Source: Lachnospiraceae bacterium
Lineage (GTDB): Bacteria > Bacillota > Clostridia > Lachnospirales > Lachnospiraceae
Direction of reading: 5' to 3'
NCBI GenBank assembly: GCA_017437965.1
Contig: JAFRWN010000013.1
Location: 1 to 64,000, forward strand
DNA: 64,000 bases
Shown one piece after another: positions 12,709-21,470 of the stretch; the stretch's first letter is position 1; every line of letters begins with the position of its first letter. The position numbers and the translations under genes are program-made. The notes under the pieces are model-generated. The model was not told the origin of the DNA, searched no databases, and saw nothing but the letters and a program-made list of their open reading frames with translations.

Positions 12709-14103
12709 TTATTTACTCAGATACTCGTTAATGGCCTTTGCTGCAGCCTTTCCTGCGCCCATTGCAAGTATAACGGTTGCGGCACCTGTAACCGCATCAC
12801 CGCCGGCATATACACCCTCTTTGGTGGTTGCACCGGTTTCTTCATTGGCTACGATACATTTCCACTTGTTGACCTCAAGTCCCTCGGTAGTGGAAGAGAT
12901 GAGAGGGTTGGGAGAGGTACCGAGTGCCATGATCACAGTATCTACATCGATCACGAAATCGCTGCCAGGAACAACAACGGGACGGCGTCTGCCTGATTCA
13001 TCGGGCTCGCCAAGTTCCATTCTTATGCACTTGATTCCGGAAACCCAGCCGTTTTCGTTTGAAAGTATCTCGGTCGGATTGCAGAGAAGGTCGAAGATGA
13101 TGCCTTCTTCTTTTGCATGATGAACTTCTTCAACACGGGCAGGAAGTTCTGCCTCGGATCTTCTGTAAACGATATGGGTTTCTGCACCAAGTCGAAGTGC
13201 GGTTCTAGCAGCGTCCATCGCAACGTTTCCGCCACCGACAACAGCAACCTTCTTACCGCGGAAGATAGGAGTGGTCGAGTCTTCTCTGTAGGCTTTCATC
13301 AGGTTTGAACGGGTAAGATATTCATTTGCGGAATATACGCCGAGAGCCTGTTCGCCCGGAATGTTCATGAATTTCGGAAGTCCGGCACCGGAGCCGATAA
13401 ATACGGCAGCAAAGCCTTCATCCTTCATCAGCTCGTCGATGGTGGTTGACATTCCGATTACAACGTCGGTCTCAATCTTTACGCCGAGAGCCTTTACATT
13501 CTCGATTTCCTTCTTTACAACTTCGTCCTTGGGAAGACGGAACTCGGGAATACCATATACAAGAACGCCGCCTGCTTCATGAAGAGCCTCGAAGATTGTA
13601 ACATCATAGCCAAGCTTTGCAAGTTCACCTGCACAGGTAAGTCCTGCAGGGCCGGAACCGATAACAGCAACCTTCTTTCCGTTGCTCTTAATGTCAACAA
13701 CAGGTTTAACATTATTTTCTCTTGCCCAGTCACCGACAAAACGCTCAAGTTTGCCGATAGCGACAGGCTGTCCTTTGATGCCTCTTATGCAGACGCCTTC
13801 GCACTGGGTTTCCTGAGGACAAACTCGTCCGCAGATAGAAGGAAGAGTAGAAGCGAGAGAAATAGTATCATATGCTTCTTTGAAATTACCTTCCTTTACT
13901 TCCTTTATAAATGCGGGAATGTTGATCTGCACAGGGCAGCCTGTAACACATTTCGCATTTTTACACTGTATACATCTGGAAGCTTCGGCCATTGCCTCTT
14001 CAGCATTATAGCCATAGCATACTTCTTCAAAATTTGTTGCACGTACCTGCGGATCCTGCTCACGGACGGGTACGCTTTTTAAAACATTTACTTCAATAGA
14101 CAT
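12709..14103 (-). CDS. nfnB: NADH-dependent ferredoxin:NADP oxidoreductase, subunit B (GltA-like)
   Basis: Flavin and FeS subunit of the electron-bifurcating transhydrogenase NfnAB, which couples reduced ferredoxin and NADH to formation of NADPH. Its 464 residues match NfnB and the glutamate synthase small subunit. N-terminal cysteine clusters 'CIQCKNAKCVTGCPV' (about 42-56) and 'CGRVCPQETQCEGVC' (about 90-105) bind 4Fe-4S centres. Two nucleotide folds follow: 'VIGSGPAGLTCAGELA' for FAD and 'VVGGGNVAMDAARTA' for NADPH. Alone it could be called GltA, but no large glutamate synthase subunit is nearby and the NfnA gene lies 18 bases upstream, so NfnB is the better call. gdhA, an NADPH user, lies directly downstream. 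Confidence 0.9.
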   Translation of the reverse strand: MSIEVNVLKSVPVREQDPQVRATNFEEVCYGYNAEEAMAEASRCIQCKNAKCVTGCPVQINIPAFIKEVKEGNFKEAYDTISLASTLPSICGRVCPQETQCEGVCIRGIKGQPVAIGKLERFVGDWARENNVKPVVDIKSNGKKVAVIGSGPAGLTCAGELAKLGYDVTIFEALHEAGGVLVYGIPEFRLPKDEVVKKEIENVKALGVKIETDVVIGMSTTIDELMKDEGFAAVFIGSGAGLPKFMNIPGEQALGVYSANEYLTRSNLMKAYREDSTTPIFRGKKVAVVGGGNVAMDAARTALRLGAETHIVYRRSEAELPARVEEVHHAKEEGIIFDLLCNPTEILSNENGWVSGIKCIRMELGEPDESGRRRPVVVPGSDFVIDVDTVIMALGTSPNPLISSTTEGLEVNKWKCIVANEETGATTKEGVYAGGDAVTGAATVILAMGAGKAAAKAINEYLSK

Positions 14104-14121
14104 TTATCATACCCTCCGTTA

Positions 14122-14994
14122 TCAGCCTGCACATTCACCATGATGGGCTTTGCCTTCCTTTTCTTCAAGGAAACGACGGCCTTCTTCGGTTCTGTACATA
14201 GCGCTTCTCTTCATTGCCTGGTCAAAGTCAACTGCATGTCCGTCAAATTCGGGACCGTCAACACATGCAAATTTAACCTCGCCACCGACCATCAGTCTGC
14301 AGCCGCCGCACATGCCTGTTCCGTCAACCATGACAGGATTCATTGAAACAACGGTAGGGATTTCAAGCTTCTTTGTAAGAAGACAAACGAATTTCATCAT
14401 TATCATAGGTCCGATAGTGATGCAGAGGTCATAGGAATGACCTTCATTTGTTACAAGATCCTCAAGAACCTTGGTAACCATACCGGAACGGCCATATGAA
14501 CCGTCATCGGTAGTAAGGAAAAGATTGGAAACTGATTCCATTTCTTTTTCCAGGATGATCAGATCTTTTGTTTTTGCACCGATGATTACATCACAGGTAA
14601 CGCCATGCTCATGGAGCCATTTTGCCTGAGGATAAACAGGAGCGGTACCGAGACCACCGGCTACAAATACGATTTTTTTCTTTTTTAATTCTTCGATAGG
14701 TTCCTTGGTAAGCTCAGAAGGCTGTCCGAGGGGACCTACGAAATCATGAAGATATTCACCTGTTGTCAGCTTTGAAAGGCGGAGAGTACCGGCGCCGATG
14801 ATCTGGACAACAATTGTTACAGAACCCTTCTCTCTGTCATAATCACAGATAGTAAGGGGAATTCTTTCACCGTCTTCGTGTGAACGGACAATTACAAACT
14901 GTCCGGGGAGACAGTGCTTAGCAACACGCGGTGCTTCAATATCCATAAGGAAGATATTGTTCGCAAGAGTGCGTGCCTCAAGGATTTTAAACAT
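14122..14994 (-). CDS. nfnA: NADH-dependent ferredoxin:NADP oxidoreductase, subunit A
   Basis: A PyrK/ferredoxin-NADP reductase-like subunit of 290 residues. It has an FAD-binding beta-barrel ('LPGQFVIVR', 'RIPLTICDYD'), an NAD-binding domain ('FVAGGLGTAPVYPQAKWL') and a C-terminal 2Fe-2S loop, 'GTGMCGGCRLMV' followed by 'FACVDGPEFDGH'. In NfnAB this subunit binds NADH and carries the FAD that passes electrons to the bifurcating FAD in NfnB. Dihydroorotate dehydrogenase electron-transfer subunits look similar, but pairing with the nfnB gene 18 bases downstream settles the identity. It is the first gene of a minus-strand unit ending at the gdhA terminator. The upstream 350-base gap has no clear promoter on this strand. 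Confidence 0.9.
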   Translation of the reverse strand: MFKILEARTLANNIFLMDIEAPRVAKHCLPGQFVIVRSHEDGERIPLTICDYDREKGSVTIVVQIIGAGTLRLSKLTTGEYLHDFVGPLGQPSELTKEPIEELKKKKIVFVAGGLGTAPVYPQAKWLHEHGVTCDVIIGAKTKDLIILEKEMESVSNLFLTTDDGSYGRSGMVTKVLEDLVTNEGHSYDLCITIGPMIMMKFVCLLTKKLEIPTVVSMNPVMVDGTGMCGGCRLMVGGEVKFACVDGPEFDGHAVDFDQAMKRSAMYRTEEGRRFLEEKEGKAHHGECAG

Positions 14995-15231
14995 TACTTA
15001 CCTCTTTCCGGAGCGGAATATTCTGCAATATATAATAAGGAAACAATCCGTTACGCCCCAATACAGAGTTCCGGGAGCAGAATATTCATTATTATAATCT
15101 CATACTTGCACAGTATACAGCAGGAATACATGTATACAATGCCGACAGAAGATATAATAACAGATATTTAACATTTTAGCAACAGGAAATTTGTAAAAAA
15201 TAAGAAATTTTAAAAAAATATAATTTAGGGC
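14995..15231. other. Gap between divergent nfnA and the lipoprotein gene; repeated GAATATTC sites
   Basis: No gene is seen here. Two 8-bp palindromes GAATATTC occur at 15016-15023 and 15080-15087, each within a similar context (TTCCGG(G)AGC(A/G) just before). They lie 64 bp apart and 22-93 bases upstream of nfnA. Near 15097 the minus strand has TATAAT but no acceptable -35. The duplicated site could be an operator for nfnAB; this is inference. Confidence 0.3.
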
Positions 15232-15260
15232 TTGCATTTCTGGAAATTCTGGGTTATAAT
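15232..15260 (+). promoter_or_regulatory. SigA-type promoter of the SH3 lipoprotein gene
   Basis: TTGCAT (15232-15237), 17-base spacer, TATAAT (15255-15260), 84 bases upstream of the TTG start. Confidence 0.75.
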
Positions 15261-15290
15261 GTAACAAATTCGTAACAAATTCGTAACAAG
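15261..15290 (+). repeat. Short direct repeat at the transcription start of the lipoprotein gene
   Basis: GTAACAAATTC occurs twice in tandem (15261-15271, 15272-15282), followed by a partial third copy GTAACAAG (15283-15290). It begins right after the -10 box, so it lies in the initially transcribed region. Confidence 0.7.
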
Positions 15291-15344
15291 TGGATTTAAA
15301 ATTTAAGAAAAATGTTACGAAGCAAAAAAGAAGAGGACAGTAAA

Positions 15345-16658
15345 TTGAAATCAAAAAAACTCCAATTAATAGCAGCACTTGCTGCAACATCAATTCTGAT
15401 GACAGCCTGCGGAAGCAGCGTAAGAGCTGATAGCAAGAGCACAGTAACCAAGAGTGGTTTTATTATCGCAGAAGCAACCAAAGCACCCGAAGAGGGAATG
15501 CTTAATGATGATATCGAAGTAAAGGCAGGAGAGGATGTTGATCTTGGTATCAGATTTGTTACAGACGAAGCAGTAACAGATGATACAGAGACAACAGATG
15601 AAGTTAAGGAAGAGGCACCTACTCCGGTTCCTGTTGAAAACAAAACTCCTATCGTATCGGAAGCAGATGATCCCGAGCTTGTAGAGTTCGCAACACCTAC
15701 ACCGACTTCGACACCTACACCTACAGCAACACCTACACCTGCATTTACGTTCAAGGAAATGAACACTATAATGTATGCTGCAGATGCATTAACAGTAAGA
15801 AGCCTTCCGAACACAAACGGAAAAATGATCGGAAGCTACGGACTTAACGGTGAAGTAAGAGTAACCGGTAAGTGCTATCAGACCGGATGGTACAGAGTAA
15901 ATTATTTCGGTAAGGTCGGATATGTAAGCAACAAATATGTATATGCACAGAAATACGTATCACCTACACCCGTTCCTACCGCAACACCTGTTCCTACAAA
16001 GGCGCCCACCAAGGCTCCTACCAAAGCTCCTACAAAGGCAGCAGCAAAGGCAACAGCAACACCTGTTCCCGCAAAGAACACTACTGCAGCAAAGGCAACA
16101 GCAACAGCTACACCTGCTGCTACACAGAATGTTTCAACAGGAAAAGTAAATACAACAAACATGAACACCGCTAAGCTTTCTTCATATTCTAACACAGCTC
16201 ACGGTGATCAGGCAAGAGCAAAAGCAAGAGAAATGGCTGCAAAGATTCTGAAAGCATCGCTCGATGATGATGCAGGACTTTATACAAAAGCCGGAAAGAA
16301 GACCGGTGTTACATTAAGACAGGTACTTCAGAGCCAGTTCATCAGAACCGGAAAGATCAAGGCTTTCAACAATTGGGAGCATTGCGAAGGAACCGATATC
16401 TTCAAGGTATTCGTAGCCTGGTACTGGACCGGTGACTACTACAAGCATTCAACATACAGAGCGGTCGGCGGAGATACTTCCGCAGCATACGGCGTTTTCT
16501 TCCTCGGTGCTGCAGACTGCTGGGGCGAAACCGATGCATATTCAATGGTACTCAGTGCACTCGGAATCCCTCATACAACAGTTCAGTTCAATAACGGTAT
16601 TGCAAAGTATCACAGAGACGTTCTTGTAACCGTTAACGGACAGACCTTAAGACTGTAA
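15345..16658 (+). CDS. Lipoprotein with SH3b domain, PT-rich linkers and transglutaminase-like C-terminal domain
   Basis: A surface-exposed protein of 437 residues. A TTG start at 15345 is chosen because AGAGGA lies 7 bases upstream and because it places a signal peptide (MKSKKLQLIAALAATS) before the lipobox-like 'LMTAC' with Cys22. The ATG at 15312 has no ribosome site. After an acidic spacer comes a 'TPTPTSTPTPTATPTP' linker, then a bacterial SH3 domain ('LTVRSLPN...GWYRVNYFGKVGYVSNKYV'), then a linker with four PTKA units and more Pro/Thr/Ala. The C-terminal 150 residues contain 'GAADCWGETDAYSMVLSALG' and 'GIAKYHRDVLV', reminiscent of the Cys and His regions of the transglutaminase fold. 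No exact family is assigned. It probably binds or modifies the cell wall. Confidence 0.85.
   Translation: MKSKKLQLIAALAATSILMTACGSSVRADSKSTVTKSGFIIAEATKAPEEGMLNDDIEVKAGEDVDLGIRFVTDEAVTDDTETTDEVKEEAPTPVPVENKTPIVSEADDPELVEFATPTPTSTPTPTATPTPAFTFKEMNTIMYAADALTVRSLPNTNGKMIGSYGLNGEVRVTGKCYQTGWYRVNYFGKVGYVSNKYVYAQKYVSPTPVPTATPVPTKAPTKAPTKAPTKAAAKATATPVPAKNTTAAKATATATPAATQNVSTGKVNTTNMNTAKLSSYSNTAHGDQARAKAREMAAKILKASLDDDAGLYTKAGKKTGVTLRQVLQSQFIRTGKIKAFNNWEHCEGTDIFKVFVAWYWTGDYYKHSTYRAVGGDTSAAYGVFFLGAADCWGETDAYSMVLSALGIPHTTVQFNNGIAKYHRDVLVTVNGQTLRL
15993..16040 (+). repeat. 12-bp in-frame tandem repeat coding PTKA x4
   Basis: Four consecutive 12-base units (15993, 16005, 16017, 16029) code Pro-Thr-Lys-Ala, with synonymous differences between units. 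It is a cell-wall-spanning linker inside the lipoprotein gene. Confidence 0.85.
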
Positions 16659-16695
16659 GTTCCATTCTTTTTCTTATAGGTACAAATCATAGAAT

Positions 16696-16723
16696 CTGCT
16701 CTCCGGATTTTTCCGGAGGGCAG
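16696..16723 (+). terminator. Probable intrinsic terminator after the lipoprotein gene
   Basis: A 12-bp stem (16696-16707 with 16712-16723, one G-U pair), loop TTTT, followed by the moderately T-rich CTTTGTGTTT. Confidence 0.65.
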
Positions 16724-16756
16724 CTTTGTGTTTATGACAAAAGATTCAATATCTTG

Positions 16757-16785
16757 TTTACAAAGACAAGCAAATAGTTTATAAT
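16757..16785 (+). promoter_or_regulatory. Promoter of the gene at 16836
   Basis: TTTACA (16757-16762), 17 bases, TATAAT (16780-16785), 50 bases before the ATG. Confidence 0.7.
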
Positions 16786-16835
16786 ATCTTTGGTGAGTTA
16801 AGCTCACATCAAATATCAAAAAAGGAAAAGTAACT

Positions 16836-17324
16836 ATGAAGTGGAAAATCCCTGTGATTTATGAAATGAGTGGCTACACCTTAATCGAAGCAGATGGTGT
16901 AGACTCTAAGGAAAAAGCTCTTGAATTCGCCAAGGCAAATCTTGCTACACTCAAATTTCCGACCAACGCCGAAGAGATCGAAGGCACTATAAGACTCAAT
17001 GAAGAACTTTCCGTAGAATTTGTTCCCGAAACAATAAAACTTTCCGAAAGACAGATTGATGATATTGTTGCAAACTTCTCAAATGCTGTTGAGGATTATG
17101 TTCTCAGCGGAAAACTCAGCGAGATCAAATATCACCTTAACAGCTCCTATGATATCATCGCAAGCGTTGATTCCGAAATCGCCGGAATATATTTTGTATA
17201 TATCATCAACAGTCACAACGGGTATGAAATCTGCCGCGAACTTGTTTCTCATTCAAGAAATGATGAATCCTATCTTGAACTCAGGGTAAAAATAAGAAAT
17301 ATACTTAAAACTTACTGTAAATAA
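16836..17324 (+). CDS. Hypothetical protein, 162 residues
   Basis: I do not recognise this protein. It is soluble and acidic, without signal peptide or membrane helix. The first 60 residues ('IPVIYEMSGYTLIEADGVDSKEKALEFAKANL') resemble the short beta-alpha-beta unit of many small proteins in which 'v.Ea.s.eeAle.A' follows a strand. The C-terminal part (about 75-160) is mixed alpha/beta with a hydrophobic strand 'IAGIYFVYIINS'. It has its own promoter, with GGAAAAG before the ATG. It lies 31 bases before gpmI, so readthrough into gpmI is likely since no terminator lies between. Codon usage is like its neighbours. Confidence 0.8.
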   Translation: MKWKIPVIYEMSGYTLIEADGVDSKEKALEFAKANLATLKFPTNAEEIEGTIRLNEELSVEFVPETIKLSERQIDDIVANFSNAVEDYVLSGKLSEIKYHLNSSYDIIASVDSEIAGIYFVYIINSHNGYEICRELVSHSRNDESYLELRVKIRNILKTYCK

Positions 17325-17355
17325 AAACGTATAATCAGAAAGAGAGGAATAATAA

Positions 17356-18897
17356 ATGAGCAAAAAACCTGTAGTACTTATGATTCTTGACGGATACGGA
17401 CTTGATGCTCCGTCGGAGGGAAATGCAATCTCACTTGCAAAGACACCCGTAATGGACAAGCTGATGAAGGAGTGCCCCTTTGTAGAGGGACAGGCATCCG
17501 GAATGTTTGTCGGACTTCCCGACGGACAGATGGGTAACTCAGAGGTAGGCCATATGAATATGGGTGCCGGCAGAATCATTTATCAGGATCTTACAAGAAT
17601 AACAAAAGATATCAATGACGGAACCTTCTTTGAAAACAAGGAGCTTCTTGCTGCAATCGATAACTGCAAGAAGAACAATTCCGACCTTCATCTCTGGGGT
17701 CTGCTTTCGGACGGTGGTGTGCACAGCCACATAACCCATGTTTACGGACTTCTTGAGCTCTGCAAGAGAAACAATTTCGACAGAGTATATGTTCATGCTT
17801 TCCTTGACGGACGTGACACACCTCCGGCATCAGGCAAGGGCTATATTGCAATGCTTGAAGATAAGATGGCTGAGCTTGGAGTAGGAAAGGTTGCTTCCGT
17901 TTCCGGCCGTTATTATGCTATGGACCGAGACAATAACTATGACCGTGTAGAGAAGGCCTATGATTCACTTGTTAAGGGCGAGGGAATCATGGATACAAGC
18001 GCGACAGAAGCTGTTCAGAAGAGTTATGATAACGGTGTTACCGATGAATTTGTGCTTCCTACCGTTATCACTGATGACAACGGCAAGCCTCTTTCACTTG
18101 TAAGACCCAATGATTCAATCATTTTCTATAATTTCCGTCCTGACCGCGCAAGAGAGATCACAAGAGTATTCTGCGATCCCGAATTCAATAAATTTGAACG
18201 TGAGTTCATGCCTCTTTGCTATGTATGCTTCAAGGACTATGATGAGACTATTCCCAACAAGCTTATTGCTTTCAAGAAGGAATCGATCACCAATACCTTT
18301 GGCGAATATCTTGCAAAGAACGGAAAGAAGCAGTTAAGACTTGCCGAGACAGAGAAGTATGCACATGTTACCTTCTTCTTCAACGGCGGTCTTGAAGAAC
18401 CCAACAAGGATGAGGACAGAATCCTCGTTAATTCCCCCAAGGAAGTTGCCACCTATGACCTTAAGCCTGAGATGAGCGCTCCCGAGGTAGGAAAGAATCT
18501 TGTTGAAGCAATTAAATCAGACAAATACGATGTAATTATCATCAACTTTGCAAACCCCGATATGGTTGGCCACACCGGTGTTATTTCAGCTGCAGTAAAG
18601 GCTATCGAGACTGTTGACGGTCTTGTAGGCAATGCTGTAGAGGCTCTTAAGGAAGCCGGCGGAGTAATGTTTATCTGCGCTGATCATGGAAATGCAGAGA
18701 AGATGATCGATTTCACAACCGGAAAACCTCATACTGCACATACCACCAACCCTGTTCCTTTCATACTCGTTAACGGCGAGCCTGAGTGGAAGCTTAAAGA
18801 GGGCGGATGTCTTGCGGATATCGTTCCTACCTTGCTTGACATAATGGAAATGCCCAAGCCCGCTGAAATGACAGGAAAATCATTACTTGAAAGATAA
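17356..18897 (+). CDS. gpmI: 2,3-bisphosphoglycerate-independent phosphoglycerate mutase
   Basis: Interconverts 3- and 2-phosphoglycerate in glycolysis, using two Mn ions and a phosphoserine. It has 513 residues, the usual iPGM length. The phosphatase half starts with 'VLMILDGYGL', and the nucleophile is the Ser of 'QMGNSEVGHMNMGAG' (about 60-74). The phosphotransferase domain insert lies at about 78-315. C-terminal metal ligands include 'NFANPDMVGHTG', 'CADHGNAEKM' and 'PHTAHTTNPVP'. AGAGAGG at 17341-17347 supports the ATG. It follows the hypothetical gene by 31 bases; a TATAAT at 17330 has no good -35, so co-transcription is more likely. Confidence 0.98.
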   Translation: MSKKPVVLMILDGYGLDAPSEGNAISLAKTPVMDKLMKECPFVEGQASGMFVGLPDGQMGNSEVGHMNMGAGRIIYQDLTRITKDINDGTFFENKELLAAIDNCKKNNSDLHLWGLLSDGGVHSHITHVYGLLELCKRNNFDRVYVHAFLDGRDTPPASGKGYIAMLEDKMAELGVGKVASVSGRYYAMDRDNNYDRVEKAYDSLVKGEGIMDTSATEAVQKSYDNGVTDEFVLPTVITDDNGKPLSLVRPNDSIIFYNFRPDRAREITRVFCDPEFNKFEREFMPLCYVCFKDYDETIPNKLIAFKKESITNTFGEYLAKNGKKQLRLAETEKYAHVTFFFNGGLEEPNKDEDRILVNSPKEVATYDLKPEMSAPEVGKNLVEAIKSDKYDVIIINFANPDMVGHTGVISAAVKAIETVDGLVGNAVEALKEAGGVMFICADHGNAEKMIDFTTGKPHTAHTTNPVPFILVNGEPEWKLKEGGCLADIVPTLLDIMEMPKPAEMTGKSLLER

Positions 18898-18907
18898 AAA
18901 ATAATAC

Positions 18908-18936
18908 TTGATATTTGTTTTTATCTGTGCTATAAT
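18908..18936 (+). promoter_or_regulatory. SigA-type promoter of secG
   Basis: TTGATA (18908-18913), 17 bases, TATAAT (18931-18936), 40 bases before the secG ATG. Confidence 0.75.
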
Positions 18937-18976
18937 GTATTCTGTTATTTTGATATCACATTGTTGGAGGATGAAA

Positions 18977-19216
18977 ATGGCAGCTTTAAGAACAGCACTT
19001 ACTATTTTATATATAATTGTTTGCATCGCACTTGTAGTTATCGTGCTGATGCAGGAAGGTAAGAGTGCAGGACTTTCGGGATCCATTAACGGTGTAGCCG
19101 ATACCTACTGGGGTAAGAACAAGGGCCGCTCAATCGAGGGTGCTCTTACAAAAATAACCGCAGTACTTGCGATCCTGTTCATAATCGTTTCTGTACTACT
19201 CAATATGAATTGGTAA
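18977..19216 (+). CDS. secG: Preprotein translocase subunit SecG
   Basis: Small membrane subunit of the SecYEG channel, 79 residues, the usual size. It has two hydrophobic helices (about 5-25 and 57-76) joined by a Gly/Ser-rich cytoplasmic loop containing 'MQEGKSAGLSGSINGVADTYWG', as in Clostridia SecG. TTGGAGG at 18964-18970 touches an in-frame ATG at 18971 and is 6 bases from the ATG at 18977, so 18977 is taken as the start. The terminator that follows lies before the rnr start, yet secG-rnr-smpB order is conserved in Firmicutes. Confidence 0.95.
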   Translation: MAALRTALTILYIIVCIALVVIVLMQEGKSAGLSGSINGVADTYWGKNKGRSIEGALTKITAVLAILFIIVSVLLNMNW

Positions 19217-19232
19217 GATATGATTTTAAGAG

Positions 19233-19262
19233 GCACTCCGGTAAATATCGGAGTGCTTTTTT
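19233..19262 (+). terminator. Intrinsic terminator or attenuator between secG and rnr
   Basis: Stem GCACTCCG/CGGAGTGC (19233-19240 with 19249-19256), loop of 8, T6 tract at 19257-19262. It lies 20 bases before the rnr start codon; since no rnr promoter is apparent in between, partial readthrough must feed rnr. Confidence 0.85.
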
Positions 19263-19281
19263 AGTTAATCAGGAGGGGTAT

Positions 19282-21429
19282 ATGACATTTGAAGAAAAAA
19301 GCCAGAGAAAAGAGATGCTCAGATCTCTGTTTAAGGACGGAAAAATCAAGCCTATGGGGTTCAAGGAGCTTGCGGGATTTCTTGGTGTTCCGAAGGAGGA
19401 ACGCGGGGATCTTAACGCTCTTCTTGATGAGCTTACAAACGAAGGACTGATAACAAAGGACCTCAGCGGAAAATATGGTCTTTCTTCAGCACGTGTAATT
19501 ACGGGAAGCTTTATAGCAAATGAACGTGGCTTCGGCTTTGTCGATGTGGATGGTGAAACCGAGGATATTTTCATTCCCGAAAAATATACATATGGAGCAC
19601 TTCATGGCGATATTGTCAGGGTTAAACTCCGTTCGGAAGGCTTTGACGATGATAAGGGCGGAAAGCACAGGCGTGAGGGTGAGATAGTCGCAATTGAGGA
19701 TCACGGAATAAAGCAGATAGTCGGAGTTGTCCAGAAAAAGAAGGACTTCTGCTTTGTCGTGCCGGATAATAACAAGATAAATTTCGATGTATTTGTCGAC
19801 AACAAAAATTCAAAATCGGCAACCTCGGGCATGAAAGTTGTGTGCGAGCTGATAAACTATGGCGACAAGAACCATAATCCGGAAGGAAAAATCACCGAAA
19901 TAATAGGTAATATAAATGATCTGGGCGTTGATATAATGAGTGTTGTGCTCGATATGGGCATACCCCATGAATTCCCGGAAGAAGTAAAGGCATATGTTGA
20001 GAGCGGAAACTTCATCGATCCCGATCCGGCTGAATTTGCCGGAAGAACAGATATCAGAAACTTGAGAACCGTAACTATTGACGGTGAAGATGCCAAGGAT
20101 CTCGATGATGCGATAACTCTTGAAAAAAGTGAAGACGGCATTTACCATCTTGGAGTACATATTGCCGACGTAAGCAATTATGTAAAAGAAGGCTCGGCAC
20201 TCGATAAAGAGGCGATCAACCGTGGAACAAGCTGTTATCTTACCGACAGGGTAATTCCGATGCTGCCTCCACAGCTTTCAAACGGCATATGTTCCCTTAA
20301 CGCAGGAACTGACAGGCTTGCTCTGTCCTGTTTTATGGACATAAATTCAGAAGGAAAGATCATAGACCACTCAATAAAGGAAACTGTCGTTAATGTCGAC
20401 AGAAGAATGTCCTATACCGACGTTTTTGCAATCCTTGAAAGAAACAATGAAGAAACTCTTGAAAAATACAGGGATTTCATCGACTTTTTTGACCTGATGG
20501 CAGAGCTTTCAGCTATTATCCGTAAGCGTCGTAATGAAAGAGGTTCGATAGATTTTGACCTTCCGGAATGTAAGATAGAGCTTGACGAAAAAGGTTTTGT
20601 TACTAATATCAAGCCTTATGAACGAAATACCGCTACAAAAATCATTGAGGATTTCATGCTTGCGGCCAATGAAACGGTTGCTGAGGAATTCTTCTGGCAG
20701 GAGCTGCCTTTTGTTTACAGAGTGCATGAAGAACCTGACGAGGAAAAGATGGAGACTCTGCGTGAATTTGTAAAGAATTTCGGTCACAGGCTTCATATCA
20801 GAAACGAAGTACACAGTAAGGAAATCCAGAAGCTTCTTTGTGAAATTGAAGGCACGGAAGAGGAAGCGATCATTTCAAGACTGACGCTCAGAAGCATGAA
20901 GCAGGCAAGGTATTCTACGGAATGTACGGGCCACTTCGGACTTGCAAGCAAGTATTACTGTCATTTTACTTCGCCTATCAGACGTTATCCTGATCTTCAG
21001 ATCCACAGGATAATAAAGGAGTATCTGCATGGTACGCTAAATGACAGAATGAATCATTACAATGAAATACTTCCGGATATCGCAGCCCGTTGTTCAAAAA
21101 CCGAAAGAAGAGCGGAGGAAGCGGAACGTGAGACCGACAAGATGAAAAAGGCCGAATATATGAAGAGTTTCATCGGTCAGAGCTTTACCGGTGTAATCAG
21201 CGGAATCACAAGCTGGGGCATATATGTCGAGCTTCCGAATACCTGTGAGGGTATGATACGCTTTGCAGATATCGAGGATGATTATTTCGAATGCGACAAA
21301 ACAATGTACATGGCAAAATCCAGACGTACAGGAAAAGAATACAGACTTGGCGAAAGCGTGAAAATCGTTGTAATAAATGCTGATAAACAGACCAAAACGG
21401 TAGATTTTATGTTTGATTATGAGGAATAA
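19282..21429 (+). CDS. rnr: Ribonuclease R
   Basis: Processive 3'-5' exoribonuclease that degrades structured RNA and, with tmRNA-SmpB, mRNA from stalled ribosomes. It has 715 residues. The N-terminal winged-helix region is followed by cold-shock domains ('GSFIANERGFGFVDVDGE'), then the RNB domain with 'DAKDLDDAITLE' (metal-binding Asp cluster, about 294-305) and 'SYTDVFAIL'. A C-terminal S1 domain begins near 'GQSFTGVISGITSWGIYVEL'. There is little of the Lys-rich tail seen in enterobacterial RNase R. The start is the ATG at 19282, 4 bases after AGGAGGGG. The longer in-frame reading beginning inside secG is ignored, since it would cross the terminator hairpin. Confidence 0.97.
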   Translation: MTFEEKSQRKEMLRSLFKDGKIKPMGFKELAGFLGVPKEERGDLNALLDELTNEGLITKDLSGKYGLSSARVITGSFIANERGFGFVDVDGETEDIFIPEKYTYGALHGDIVRVKLRSEGFDDDKGGKHRREGEIVAIEDHGIKQIVGVVQKKKDFCFVVPDNNKINFDVFVDNKNSKSATSGMKVVCELINYGDKNHNPEGKITEIIGNINDLGVDIMSVVLDMGIPHEFPEEVKAYVESGNFIDPDPAEFAGRTDIRNLRTVTIDGEDAKDLDDAITLEKSEDGIYHLGVHIADVSNYVKEGSALDKEAINRGTSCYLTDRVIPMLPPQLSNGICSLNAGTDRLALSCFMDINSEGKIIDHSIKETVVNVDRRMSYTDVFAILERNNEETLEKYRDFIDFFDLMAELSAIIRKRRNERGSIDFDLPECKIELDEKGFVTNIKPYERNTATKIIEDFMLAANETVAEEFFWQELPFVYRVHEEPDEEKMETLREFVKNFGHRLHIRNEVHSKEIQKLLCEIEGTEEEAIISRLTLRSMKQARYSTECTGHFGLASKYYCHFTSPIRRYPDLQIHRIIKEYLHGTLNDRMNHYNEILPDIAARCSKTERRAEEAERETDKMKKAEYMKSFIGQSFTGVISGITSWGIYVELPNTCEGMIRFADIEDDYFECDKTMYMAKSRRTGKEYRLGESVKIVVINADKQTKTVDFMFDYEE

Positions 21430-21441
21430 GTCTGTTATAAT
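21413..21441 (+). promoter_or_regulatory. smpB promoter, -35 inside the rnr coding end
   Basis: TTGATT (21413-21418, in the last rnr codons), 17 bases, TATAAT (21436-21441), 30 bases before the smpB ATG. Confidence 0.6.
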
Positions 21442-21470
21442 TTAATTGATATGAAATAAGGAAAGAAAGT

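Noticed and set aside
15902..16195. Minus-strand frame with Val/Ala/Gly-rich product
   Set aside because: It is the complement of the PTKA/Pro-Thr repeat coding region of the lipoprotein.
19210..19281. Extended N-terminus of RNase R beginning inside secG
   Set aside because: It would translate the terminator hairpin, and AGGAGGGG at 19271 clearly serves the ATG at 19282.
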